The notes: generated from the sequence alone by a model not told the origin. Positions 1 through 7,123 are shown, counted from the first letter of the stretch. The stretch is DNA of 9,388 bases from Verrucomicrobiota bacterium (GCA_027620105.1 JAQCIA010000058.1:1-9388), one strand, 5' to 3'. Made by a program: numbers and translations.

Positions 1-501
1 AATCCCCGCCGCCACATCCGTTCCAGACCCCCGCCCCTGCACACGTCGCACGATCGCGCGGCAGCGCATCAGTAGGTCGTCCTGCACCCTCCGGGTTCCG
101 CACAGACAATCCAGCGCCGCATAGGTCGCCACGGTCACTGCGGCGGAAGAGCCCAGTCCCATATCCGCGCGAAATTCCGACTGCACATGCACGGTCACGC
201 CACCCGGCAGTTGCTTTGCAAAATCGGTAACCGCCGTCATCAGAAACTGAAAAGGCGCACTGGTGTCAGGCGCACGCATCGCGGATTGGCACTCGCCCAG
301 CGCGGATGACACATGCACGTCACCATCGGCTCGTCGATGGACGCGCACGGTCACGCGCGGATCGATGCTGCACGCGATCGCCAGGTGCCCGTGCAACACG
401 GCATGTTCACCGAACAGCATGAGACTACCGGGCGCCGAAGCGCTGGCTTGGTCGCAAGGTTGCTGCGCATCGCAAGGCGGCTGCGCGGAGGAAGCGTTCA
501 T
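1..501 (-). CDS. GHMP kinase of the mevalonate pathway, partial (3' end beyond window edge)
   Basis: The reading frame is open for 167 codons from ATG at 501 and runs off the window, so the C-terminal half is not seen. Two GHMP-kinase motifs are visible: a motif 1 of mevalonate kinase style, PGSLMLFGEHAVLHG (residues 24-38), and the ATP-binding motif GLGSSAA (115-121). GRGSGTDVAA (157-166) contains the usual catalytic-region Asp. The Lys normally following PG in motif 1 is Ser here. About 22 residues precede motif 1 and include a tandem six-residue repeat (AQPPCD/AQQPCD). The start was chosen because its ATG shares one base with the TGA of the upstream mevalonate kinase (TGATG), suggesting coupled translation. 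As last visible gene of a mevalonate operon it probably phosphorylates mevalonate or phosphomevalonate. The GSG-D-VAA style recalls phosphomevalonate kinases, but motif 1 recalls mevalonate kinase, so the substrate is undecided. Confidence 0.8.
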   Translation of the reverse strand, partial: MNASSAQPPCDAQQPCDQASASAPGSLMLFGEHAVLHGHLAIACSIDPRVTVRVHRRADGDVHVSSALGECQSAMRAPDTSAPFQFLMTAVTDFAKQLPGGVTVHVQSEFRADMGLGSSAAVTVATYAALDCLCGTRRVQDDLLMRCRAIVRRVQGRGSGTDVAAGI

Positions 502-1508
502 CACCCGACGATCCGGGCGCCCAGCGGTTCGCCACGGACGGCGACCACTTCGAATCCGTACTGCCGGCAGAGAGCGAGGGGGGGCGTCTTGCCGATGACC
601 ATCACGATGCCGGCATTCTCGCCAGCCACCGCGCCGGCGCCGCAGATCTTTGCGGCGCCACCGGCCTGCTCAACATCGCCAATAAAGGCCTGCACCCGTT
701 CCGGCACCACACCGATGCGGCACAACAGGCGATGATTGCGCCGCACGGCCCGCTGCAACGCATCCAGATCTTTTTGCACGAGTGCCACTTCAAAGTCTGT
801 GGTGACCGCGGAAAAATCTTCCCAGATGGTTGTCCGCTCAAAATGCTTCGCGACTTCGACAACGCATTCCCCGGTGCTCGTGGCCGGCAGGCCGGTCTGC
901 ACCAGAAACAGCGGCCCCGTCGGCAACGGCAGACTCCGGGCCTCCCCGTTCTGAAAGCGCGCGCACCCGCCGTGCAACGAGATATAGGAGTCCACGCCAC
1001 TGGCACGCCCATGTTGCATGTTCTCCGCATCCAGGCTGTAGCGAAAGTGCCAGTCCTTGCGAAAATCCACGCGGAAGTAGTGCCCCACCGCACGCATTTC
1101 ACTCAGCACGGTTGCGGCAGACGATCCCAGCCCGCAACCAATCGGTATATTGGAGAACAACTGCACCTTCAGCCCGTGCTCGAGTGTGATGTGCAACCCG
1201 TCGAGGCACATGATAAAAGCGTATTGAAACAGATCCACGGGTTTGAGAAGAACCTCGCGAATACCGAGCTGCCCCTCACGAAATAGACGGTAGTTATCCC
1301 CCACCCGCTGACGCAGGTCGCGCAGGGCGCGCAACGTAAACGATTCGCTGTAACCGAGATCGCGCAACGTAAAGGAGACATTGCTTGTGTCGTTCGGCTG
1401 GACGATGGCCTGCGCGCTACGGTCAATGGCCATGGCCAGCGCCGGTGCGCCATACACCACCGCATGCTCGCCGCTCAGAATCAGCTTTCCTGGTGCAATC
1501 GCTTTCAT
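501..1508 (-). CDS. mvk: Mevalonate kinase (GHMP kinase family)
   Basis: This 335-residue protein is of normal length for a mevalonate kinase, the cytosolic enzyme that converts mevalonate and ATP to 5-phosphomevalonate. All three GHMP motifs are visible: APGKLILSGEHAVVYG at residues 5-20 (Lys8, Glu14), GCGLGSSAA at 124-132 for ATP phosphate binding, and the C-terminal glycine-rich KICGAGAVAGENAG at 287-300. HGRASGVD (166-173) matches the HGxxSGxD signature of mevalonate kinases and supplies the probable catalytic base Asp173. The ATG at 1508 overlaps the stop of the HMG-CoA synthase gene as ATGA, and its own TGA overlaps the next GHMP gene. Only a weak GGG lies upstream, consistent with translation by coupling. 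What is seen supports the family strongly. Mevalonate rather than phosphomevalonate as substrate is inferred from the HGxxSGxD motif. Confidence 0.87.
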   Translation of the reverse strand: MKAIAPGKLILSGEHAVVYGAPALAMAIDRSAQAIVQPNDTSNVSFTLRDLGYSESFTLRALRDLRQRVGDNYRLFREGQLGIREVLLKPVDLFQYAFIMCLDGLHITLEHGLKVQLFSNIPIGCGLGSSAATVLSEMRAVGHYFRVDFRKDWHFRYSLDAENMQHGRASGVDSYISLHGGCARFQNGEARSLPLPTGPLFLVQTGLPATSTGECVVEVAKHFERTTIWEDFSAVTTDFEVALVQKDLDALQRAVRRNHRLLCRIGVVPERVQAFIGDVEQAGGAAKICGAGAVAGENAGIVMVIGKTPPLALCRQYGFEVVAVRGEPLGARIVG

Positions 1509-2674
1509 GCTGCCCGTTCGTAACGCCGCTTGTGTCCCGTAATGCCGCCAAACCGAAAGGGCCCGGTGCGATACTGGGCAAACACATAGTCCCAGCCATC
1601 CTGCGGCACCTTCATCTGGAACATGTCCTCATATTCTTGATAGGTCAATTCGCTTCGCTCGGCCAGCATCCGCTTGTGCTGCTCACGCAGCAGGTGTTGC
1701 CGATATTCCGGCTGCACCACACCGCTAAAAAACTCACCCATGCTGCCGGATCCGTAACTGAACAAGCCAACCCGTCGTTCACTCAGATCATCCTCGCACT
1801 GATCCAACAGGCAGGCCAGGCTCTGATACAGGGACGCACAGTAACTGTTCCCCGTCCGGCGGTTGTAGCCCAGGGCCTCGACCACCGCCGCATCCACCTC
1901 GCCAGGTCCAATCTCTGCACGACCGCGCAACTTCAACAACCGCTCATGCGCTTTTCGCGCGATGTTCGTGAAGGGAAGATGGTAGCAACAGCGTGCCAGA
2001 TCGTCAATGGAACGGCCCGATGCCTGCGCATACCGTGCAAACGCCTTCTCCACGGTGCCAAGATAGAGGCGTGTGGAGTACTTCCCATCCACGAGCGCTT
2101 CATCGCGATAATTCGGGCGCCAGAAGTCCATCACGTCCTCGGCGTGCAACCCCACTTCCGGATCAAGCGCGAGGATGCGCGGATTGGCGGTCACCAGCAT
2201 CGCCACCGCCCCACACCCCTGCGTGGGCTCGCCCGGACTGGCCAGGTCATACCGCGCGATATCCGATGCAATCACCAAGGCACGGCTGGCCGGGCGGCGC
2301 ATCACCATCGCCGCCGCCATCTGCAACGCAACGGTCCCGCCGTAACATGCCTCCTTGATCTCGGCCACGCGACATTCCGCCGGCAGCCCCATCAAGCCAT
2401 GCACGAAGAGCCCAGCCGCTTTGGATTGATCAATGCCCGATTCCGTCGCAAACAGCAGCAGATCAATCCCGGCACCCCCGTCACGCACCAGGGGCTCCGC
2501 GGCGTTTGCCGCCAACGTCACAATGTCTTCGTCGGGCGGCGTCACGCCCATCTGCTCCTGCCCCAATCCGACCGCAAACTTTGCGTAATCCACACCGCGC
2601 TGGCGCGCCAGCACCTCGAGGGGTAAAAAATACCGCGGTGTGTAGAAGCTGAGCTGGTCAATTCCAACCTTCAC
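1505..2674 (-). CDS. mvaS: Hydroxymethylglutaryl-CoA synthase
   Basis: This 389-residue enzyme condenses acetyl-CoA with acetoacetyl-CoA to form HMG-CoA, the first committed step of the mevalonate pathway. It has the thiolase-superfamily fold, and the full catalytic triad can be placed: Glu78 in FATESGIDQSKA, Cys110 in EIKEACYGGT (the acylated cysteine) and His232 in YHLPFTNIARKA. GNSYCASLYQSL and FSYGSGSMGEFF near residues 290-345 are also family signatures, and the length is that of bacterial MvaS. The start is GTG at 2674, overlapping the TGA of the isomerase gene as GTGA. A GGGAG Shine-Dalgarno seven bases upstream supports this choice. The gene's own stop overlaps the mevalonate kinase ATG. 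Residue-level agreement leaves little doubt about the function. Confidence 0.95.
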   Translation of the reverse strand: MKVGIDQLSFYTPRYFLPLEVLARQRGVDYAKFAVGLGQEQMGVTPPDEDIVTLAANAAEPLVRDGGAGIDLLLFATESGIDQSKAAGLFVHGLMGLPAECRVAEIKEACYGGTVALQMAAAMVMRRPASRALVIASDIARYDLASPGEPTQGCGAVAMLVTANPRILALDPEVGLHAEDVMDFWRPNYRDEALVDGKYSTRLYLGTVEKAFARYAQASGRSIDDLARCCYHLPFTNIARKAHERLLKLRGRAEIGPGEVDAAVVEALGYNRRTGNSYCASLYQSLACLLDQCEDDLSERRVGLFSYGSGSMGEFFSGVVQPEYRQHLLREQHKRMLAERSELTYQEYEDMFQMKVPQDGWDYVFAQYRTGPFRFGGITGHKRRYERAA

Positions 2675-3723
2675 GCCCAGTCTCCCGCAGCTGGCATTCC
2701 TGCAATCAGTCCGTGATTGCCGATGAGCGCCGCCGTGCTGCCCACGCCCATCAAGAACATGGCCGTGCGAAACTCCCGTTCCAGCCGCGCGATGACTGCC
2801 ACCACGGCGTCGACCGATTCCATGGCCGGTGCCAACAGCGGGCGCGCCACCCCGCAGAGTGAGGCCCCCAGCACCATCGCTTTGGCCATGTCGACGCCAT
2901 TGCGGATGCCGCCGGACGCGATCAGCGTCACACGTTCGCGTAGCGGCTCCAGGGCAAGCAATGCCGCTGGCGTGGGTGTGCCCCAGTCCTGGAAAAGTTC
3001 CCCGAGCGAGCGCCCGTCGCCTGCAGCCTGGCGCTGTGCCTCGATGCGGCTCCAGGAGGTGCCGCCCGCGCCCGCGACGTCAAGAATTTCAACGCCCTGC
3101 GCCAGCAGCAAATCGGCATCGGCTCGCGATATCCCCGCCCCCACTTCCTTCACGATCACGGGGTGTCCCAGTTGCGCCGCGACGCTACCGATGCGTTCCG
3201 CCAAACCACCGAAATTCGTTTCGCCTTCCGGTTGCACCGCTTCCTGCAGCGGGTTCAGGTGCAGACACAGCGCATCCGCACCCAGCACCGCCACCGCATC
3301 ACGGCACATCGCAATCGTAAAACCGTTGTTCAATTGAACCGCGCCGATGTTGCCGAAGAGCAGCGCTGACGGCGCAAATTCCCGCAGGGCGAAACTGTCA
3401 CGCGCGCCAGGTGACGCAAACATCACGCGCTGGGACCCCACCCCCATCGCCACGCCGCAACGCTCCGCCGCCGTCGCCAGATTCCGGTTCACCGTGCGCA
3501 GCATGTCGTGATCGCCACCCGTCATGCAGGAAATGAGCAGTGGAAAGGCCAACCGTTTGCCCAAAAAGCTGGATCCCGTGTCGATCTCCGCCAGGTTCAA
3601 TTCCGGCAGCGCGCGATGGGTCATGCGCAGGCGATCAAAATGGCTCCGCTCGCGATCAGATGCGGCGTCCTCCTGGATCACACGAATATGCGCGAGTTTG
3701 CGGTCGTTGATCCGATCACTCAT
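2671..3723 (-). CDS. fni: Type 2 isopentenyl-diphosphate delta-isomerase (FMN-dependent)
   Basis: This 350-residue protein interconverts isopentenyl and dimethylallyl diphosphate using reduced FMN, NADPH and Mg2+. Family signatures appear in order: RKLAHI (8-13), LLISCMTGG (62-70), GVGSQR (94-99), HLNPLQEAVQPEGE (155-168, with the acid-base Gln in QPEG), IVKEVGAGIS (190-199), DVAGAGGTSW (215-224) and IASGGIRNG (268-276) for FMN phosphate binding. The frame stays open upstream to 3939, but that stretch is an antisense-like, Arg-rich translation inside the reductase gene. The ATG at 3723 gives the normal family N-terminus (MSDRINDRKLAHI) and has GGAG five bases upstream. It overlaps the end of the reductase gene by 8 nt, and its stop overlaps the synthase start. 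It is the type 2 flavoenzyme, not the type 1 Nudix isomerase. Confidence 0.94.
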   Translation of the reverse strand: MSDRINDRKLAHIRVIQEDAASDRERSHFDRLRMTHRALPELNLAEIDTGSSFLGKRLAFPLLISCMTGGDHDMLRTVNRNLATAAERCGVAMGVGSQRVMFASPGARDSFALREFAPSALLFGNIGAVQLNNGFTIAMCRDAVAVLGADALCLHLNPLQEAVQPEGETNFGGLAERIGSVAAQLGHPVIVKEVGAGISRADADLLLAQGVEILDVAGAGGTSWSRIEAQRQAAGDGRSLGELFQDWGTPTPAALLALEPLRERVTLIASGGIRNGVDMAKAMVLGASLCGVARPLLAPAMESVDAVVAVIARLEREFRTAMFLMGVGSTAALIGNHGLIAGMPAAGDWA

Positions 3724-4759
3724 TCGCGCTCCGCTCGAACGTCTCGTGGGCGCGCATGAGTTCCCCCGGGTTCGTCTGGGCCGCCAGCAGCGACAACTCG
3801 CCGCAGAGCACCGTCGCCGCGCAGATCGCCGCCAGGCGCCGCGCATTCTCGCCCGCTGGGCGCTCGGCTGTGCAACCGAGCAGCGCCAGATTTTCACGCG
3901 CATAGGCCACACCCTTGCCGCTGCCCACCGTGCCCACAATCAAATTCGGGATGGTCACCGCAAGATACAATGCACCGTCGAGTGATTCGGCGGTTGTGAT
4001 GCCCTGCGAGCCCTCGACGATGTTCGCCGCGTCCTGCCCCGTTGCGAGGTAGAAGGCCAGCAGCATGTTGGCATAGTGCGCGTTCGCGGAGCGCACGGAA
4101 CCTGCCAAAATGGATCCAAGCAGATTCTTCTTCAGATTCAGATCCACCACACGGGCCGGTGTGGTCTTCAGCAGGCTCGCACAGACGCCATCAGGAATCA
4201 CAATCTCGGCCACGGCATACTTGCCACGCCCCAGGATCCCATTGACCGCCGACGCCTTCTTATCAACGCAGTAATTGCCCGAGATGGAAACGTAGGACAT
4301 GGCGGGATATTCGCACGCCAACCAGGAAGCCAGCCGATCCGCCGCCAGCGTCACCATGTTGTGTCCCGCCGCGTCGCCCGTGGTCATTTCGAGGCGGATA
4401 TACAACTGCCGACCGAGCACCTGAAAATGCAGCCCGCAGAACTTGCCAAAGCGCGTGGATGCCTCCACCACGCCGGCCACATCTGCCTGCCGCCCGCTGA
4501 GGGACTCCTTCACCGCCAAGGCCTCCGCTGCTGTTTGTCCTTCAAAAAGCAGCGAGCGTGACATGCGTTCATCCACGATGATCACGCCAATGCCACCGCA
4601 GGCGCGGGATACCTTGGCGCCGCGATTCACGGAAGGCCACAAGGGGCGCTCGAGCGTCGCCAACGGCACACGCACATCCTCAGCGAGCACGGGACCGGTA
4701 ATGCGCACCGGCCCCACGGCCTTCATCGGTATCTCGGCATGTGTGCGATTTTCGCTCAT
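3716..4759 (-). CDS. Hydroxymethylglutaryl-CoA reductase, soluble
   Basis: This 347-residue enzyme reduces HMG-CoA to mevalonate and is the likely first gene of the operon. The catalytic residues known from class I reductases can be placed: Glu37 in ATLERPLWPSVNRGA, Lys167 in GNYCVDKKASAVN, Asp243 in GQDAANIV and His338 in MRAHET near the C-terminus. Nicotinamide-binding motifs are TGDAAGHNMV (127-136) and GTVGSGKG (276-283). There is no membrane domain, and the protein starts only about 37 residues before the catalytic Glu, so it is a short cytosolic form. The frame is open upstream to 5131, but that part has no reductase similarity and runs antisense into the protease gene. The ATG at 4759 is chosen because IPMKAVGPVRITG follows it directly; the ATG at residue 12 is an alternative. 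No strong Shine-Dalgarno is seen. Cofactor preference (NADPH or NADH) cannot be decided here. Confidence 0.92.
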   Translation of the reverse strand: MSENRTHAEIPMKAVGPVRITGPVLAEDVRVPLATLERPLWPSVNRGAKVSRACGGIGVIIVDERMSRSLLFEGQTAAEALAVKESLSGRQADVAGVVEASTRFGKFCGLHFQVLGRQLYIRLEMTTGDAAGHNMVTLAADRLASWLACEYPAMSYVSISGNYCVDKKASAVNGILGRGKYAVAEIVIPDGVCASLLKTTPARVVDLNLKKNLLGSILAGSVRSANAHYANMLLAFYLATGQDAANIVEGSQGITTAESLDGALYLAVTIPNLIVGTVGSGKGVAYARENLALLGCTAERPAGENARRLAAICAATVLCGELSLLAAQTNPGELMRAHETFERSANE

Positions 4760-4774
4760 CTGATGGGACGCCTC

Positions 4775-4803
4775 AGGATACGCCGCCGACGCCACACGAT
4801 CAA
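4775..4803 (-). promoter_or_regulatory. Candidate sigma70-like promoter for the mevalonate operon
   Basis: Read on the minus strand, TTGATC (4803-4798) and TATCCT (4780-4775) are separated by exactly 17 bases. Each hexamer matches the consensus at four of six positions. Transcription would start roughly ten bases before the reductase ATG at 4759, leaving a very short leader. The position and spacing are good but the match is modest, so this is only a candidate. Confidence 0.3.
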
Positions 4804-4822
4804 CAGGGAAAGGATGGACGCA

Positions 4823-4851
4823 TTGACGCCGCGCACCGCAACCATTAAAAT
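4823..4851 (+). promoter_or_regulatory. Predicted sigma70-like promoter for the S8 protease gene
   Basis: TTGACG (4823-4828) and TAAAAT (4846-4851) are spaced by 17 bases, and each matches the sigma70 consensus at five of six positions. Transcription would begin near 4858, about 17 bases before the GTG start at 4875. It lies in the 115-base gap between two divergent genes, where a promoter is required. Confidence 0.6.
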
Positions 4852-4863
4852 ATTGACGGTGTG

Positions 4864-4867
4864 AGGA
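4864..4867 (+). promoter_or_regulatory. Shine-Dalgarno site that fixes the GTG start of the protease
   Basis: GGAG within GTGAGGAGAACGCG lies seven bases before the GTG at 4875. It supports that GTG as the true start, because a signal peptide follows directly. Confidence 0.6.
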
Positions 4868-4874
4868 GAACGCG

Positions 4875-6452
4875 GTGCCTACTACATTCAACCGCCCACG
4901 GGCCTGTTTTGCGTTTCTATTCATCTTGCTAGCCCTGGGTGTGCCTTCCGTGTTTGCCCAAGCGGGCATCACGCATGCCCCCGGTGTGGTCATCATAAAA
5001 TTTCGCAGCGGCGCCGACAGCGTCCTCGTGAACCGGGTCATGGTCCGCCACGGACTCAAGGTCCAGCGCGCGATCGCACGCATCAACGTGCTACGCTGCC
5101 AGATTCCCGCCGGGCAGCACGAGGAACTCACTGCGCGCCTGCTCGCGAGCTATCCCATCGTCGATTTCGCCGAGCCGGATTATATCCGCCACGCCAGCTT
5201 CACGCCCACTGATCCCGGCTACAACGCCCAGTGGGACATGCACAAGATACGGATGCCGCAAGCCTGGGACATCACCCGCGGCGCCGCCTCCGTAGTCGTG
5301 GCCGTGGTGGACACCGGCATCGATCTGGATCATCCGGATCTCGTGAACAACCTTTGGCGGAATCCCGGCGAAATTGCCGGCAACAACATCGACGATGACA
5401 GCAATGGCTACATCGATGACACGGTCGGCTGGGATTTCGCCGGCGACGGCATCTTTCCTCTGCCTGCGGCCCAGGACAACGTCCCGGACGACATCGCTGA
5501 CCACGGCACGCACGTGTCCGGCACCGTTGCCGCCTCGCAAAACAACGGCATCGGCATTACCGGCGTGGCACCCCTTTGCAAGATCATGCCCGTGCGGGTG
5601 TTGGGCGGATTGCTCGGCACAGGCTACAGCAGCGACATCATCGAGGGCATCATCTATGCCGTCGATAACGGCGCAAAGGTCATCAACATGAGCCTGGGCG
5701 GCACGTCGAAGAGCCTGGGTGAATATAACGCCGTGAAATACGCCTGGGATCACAACGTGTTCGTGGCTGCCGCCGCCGGCAATGCCGGCAACCGGGACAA
5801 CCCGATTGAGTATCCCGCGGGCTATCCCTTCACCATGGGCGTGGGTGCCACGGGGCCGACCGATGGCATCGCTGCATTCTCAAGTCACAACTGCTTCGTG
5901 GAAGTCTCCGCCCCGGGTGTGAACATTCTATCGACCATCCCCGACAACACCTTTGAGCAACTCGACTGGTCAGGCACGTCCATGGCCTCGCCGCATGTCG
6001 CCGGCCTCGCCGCCTTGCTATATGCCCGCCATCCCGGCATCGCCGTCTGGGAAGTGCGTGCCATGATTCAATCCGGGGCTGTCGAACTGGGTTCGCCGAA
6101 CTGGGATCGCTACTACGGTTTTGGACGCATGGACGCCGCGACAACCCTCAGCCTCGCGCGCCCCAACACCGCGGTCCTGCGCCTCCTGACGCCCGCCCCT
6201 CGATCGATCCTGTCTGCCGACACAATCGTCTCGTTTCTTTGGTCACCGGTTAGCGGCGCTGCCAGTTACCGCCTGAATGCGAAACTGCCGAACGGTCAGA
6301 ATCGATCATTCCCCGTGAGCGGCACGTACGCCTTCGTGCATCCCAACACCTTCGTGCCATCCGGCGTTTATACGATTTCCGTGGATGCCCTGAATGGGGA
6401 CGGCTCCGTGATCGCCAATTCCGGCCAGGTCGCCGTCACGAAGACCAACTGA
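4875..6452 (+). CDS. Secreted subtilisin-like serine protease (peptidase S8) with I9-type propeptide
   Basis: This 525-residue preproprotease starts at a GTG behind a good ribosome site. Residues 1-29 form a signal peptide (Arg-containing n-region, hydrophobic FAFLFILLALGV core, likely cleavage after VFAQ or VFAQA). Residues about 37-106 resemble the inhibitor I9 propeptide (GVVIIKFRSGA...VDFAEPDYI). The S8 catalytic domain follows with Asp146 in VVDTGID, His210 in DHGTHVSG, oxyanion Asn303 in AAAGN and Ser369 in GTSMASPHVAG, so all active residues are intact. Residues about 436-525 form a Trp- and Tyr-containing beta-rich tail like an Ig/Fn3-type domain, possibly for substrate or surface binding. 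An Asp-rich stretch (NNIDDDSNGYIDD, 170-182) may bind calcium. It probably degrades extracellular protein after Sec export; the natural substrate is unknown. It is transcribed away from the mevalonate operon and is not obviously linked to it. Confidence 0.93.
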   Translation: MPTTFNRPRACFAFLFILLALGVPSVFAQAGITHAPGVVIIKFRSGADSVLVNRVMVRHGLKVQRAIARINVLRCQIPAGQHEELTARLLASYPIVDFAEPDYIRHASFTPTDPGYNAQWDMHKIRMPQAWDITRGAASVVVAVVDTGIDLDHPDLVNNLWRNPGEIAGNNIDDDSNGYIDDTVGWDFAGDGIFPLPAAQDNVPDDIADHGTHVSGTVAASQNNGIGITGVAPLCKIMPVRVLGGLLGTGYSSDIIEGIIYAVDNGAKVINMSLGGTSKSLGEYNAVKYAWDHNVFVAAAAGNAGNRDNPIEYPAGYPFTMGVGATGPTDGIAAFSSHNCFVEVSAPGVNILSTIPDNTFEQLDWSGTSMASPHVAGLAALLYARHPGIAVWEVRAMIQSGAVELGSPNWDRYYGFGRMDAATTLSLARPNTAVLRLLTPAPRSILSADTIVSFLWSPVSGAASYRLNAKLPNGQNRSFPVSGTYAFVHPNTFVPSGVYTISVDALNGDGSVIANSGQVAVTKTN

Positions 6453-6475
6453 GCCCCCCCCGGAGGCAATCGCCA

Positions 6476-6500
6476 GGATGCTCCGCGCAATCGCGGATCC
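6476..6500. terminator. Hairpin between convergent stop codons, possible two-way terminator
   Basis: TCCGCG (6482-6487) and CGCGGA (6492-6497) form a perfect 6-bp stem around the loop CAAT. Alternatively CCGCG/CGCGG extends with GGAT (6476-6479) pairing ATCC (6497-6500) around a 3-nt bulge, giving 9 bp. It sits in the 55-base gap between the protease stop and the pseudopilin stop, where a shared terminator would be expected. No T-run follows on either strand, so intrinsic termination is uncertain. Confidence 0.4.
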
Positions 6501-6507
6501 CTGACGC

Positions 6508-7068
6508 TCACCAGTTCTTCGGATTGTCTACAAACGTCGCACGGTTGTTGTCGGCGCCATCCCTGCCACGCGACCAAACCACCACGTCCACATTGGCTAA
6601 GTTCGTGCTGAACTGATCCACTTGCAGTTCCAAAATACCGTCCTTGTCAAAATCCATCATGTATTTGTATGGGTGTCCCCAGGGGTCCACGATGGAACCG
6701 TCTTTGTCCACAGGGACATCGAGGAAGGGATACCGCTTCGGATTCTCCGTCAAGGCCACCGGCGGGTCTCCTTCCCCACGCAACATCTTCGGCATGTTTT
6801 CTTTCATTTCGAGTCCCGGTTTGCCTTCCGGATCGGCGTCATCGCCACTAACCAGTCCCGTGGGCCAGGAGTCGTATTCGTCAAAGTAGGCCTTGAACGC
6901 CGTAACAATCTGCATGACTTCATGCTGCGCCCTGGTCCGCTTGGACGCACTGCGCGCCCTGCTGACCGCCGGAATCAACAGCGCCACCAGAATGGCAATA
7001 ATGGCAATAACCACCAAAAGCTCAATCAACGTAAAGGCGCGGCGGGAATGTGTGGTGTGACATTGCAT
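6508..7068 (-). CDS. Type II secretion GspG-like pseudopilin with prepilin cleavage motif
   Basis: This 186-residue protein has a class III (type IV prepilin) leader: MQCHTTHSRRA then FTLIELLVVIAIIAILVALL (residues 12-31). Prepilin peptidase would cut between Ala11 and Phe12 and methylate Phe12. The Glu at mature position 5 (Glu16) is present. The residue before the cut is Ala instead of the usual Gly. The C-terminal half carries GspG-type signatures: DPWGHPYKY (128-136), DFDKDG (139-144) and WSRGRDGADNNRATF (165-179) ending in a final Trp, similar to the calcium-binding region of GspG. GGGAG eight bases before the ATG at 7068 supports the start. No other secretion or pilus genes are seen nearby, so this is an orphan pseudopilin-like gene, either serving a system encoded elsewhere or acting as a surface fibre subunit. 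Family is clear; the exact role is inference. Confidence 0.9.
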   Translation of the reverse strand: MQCHTTHSRRAFTLIELLVVIAIIAILVALLIPAVSRARSASKRTRAQHEVMQIVTAFKAYFDEYDSWPTGLVSGDDADPEGKPGLEMKENMPKMLRGEGDPPVALTENPKRYPFLDVPVDKDGSIVDPWGHPYKYMMDFDKDGILELQVDQFSTNLANVDVVVWSRGRDGADNNRATFVDNPKNW

Positions 7069-7076
7069 GTGATTAT

Positions 7077-7081
7077 CTCCC
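7077..7081 (-). promoter_or_regulatory. Ribosome binding site of the pseudopilin gene
   Basis: On the minus strand GGGAG lies eight bases before the ATG at 7068, and no competing start lies upstream. It confirms the short 11-residue leader peptide. Confidence 0.55.
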
Positions 7082-7094
7082 TTTCGATTTAGGA

Positions 7095-7123
7095 ATACTA
7101 ACGCACTTCCCCATGAACGTCAC
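7095..7123 (-). promoter_or_regulatory. Candidate promoter for the pseudopilin gene
   Basis: On the minus strand GTGACG (7123-7118) and TAGTAT (7100-7095) are separated by 17 bases, each matching the sigma70 consensus at four of six positions. The predicted transcript start lies about 20 bases upstream of the ATG. The match is moderate, so this is a candidate only. Confidence 0.3.

Noticed and set aside
1385..2626. Long open frame on the plus strand opposite HMG-CoA synthase (413 codons)
   Set aside because: It is antisense to a fully recognisable enzyme gene, is rich in His, Arg and Pro as expected of a GC-rich shadow frame, and shows no domain.
3724..3939. Upstream extension of the isomerase frame
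   Set aside because: It lies within the reductase gene in another frame and gives an Arg- and Trp-rich translation. The ATG at 3723 yields the normal family N-terminus.
4760..5131. Upstream extension of the reductase frame
   Set aside because: It crosses the promoter gap into the antisense of the protease signal-peptide region and has no reductase similarity.
5091..5753. Open frame of 220 codons opposite the S8 protease
   Set aside because: The protease on the plus strand has all catalytic motifs; the antisense frame has a biased composition and no ribosome site.
6454..6461. Run of eight C after the protease stop and a G7 run at 578-584 in the mevalonate kinase gene as phase-variation tracts
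   Set aside because: Both are short for contingency loci, one lies outside any gene, and the kinase frame is intact through the other.
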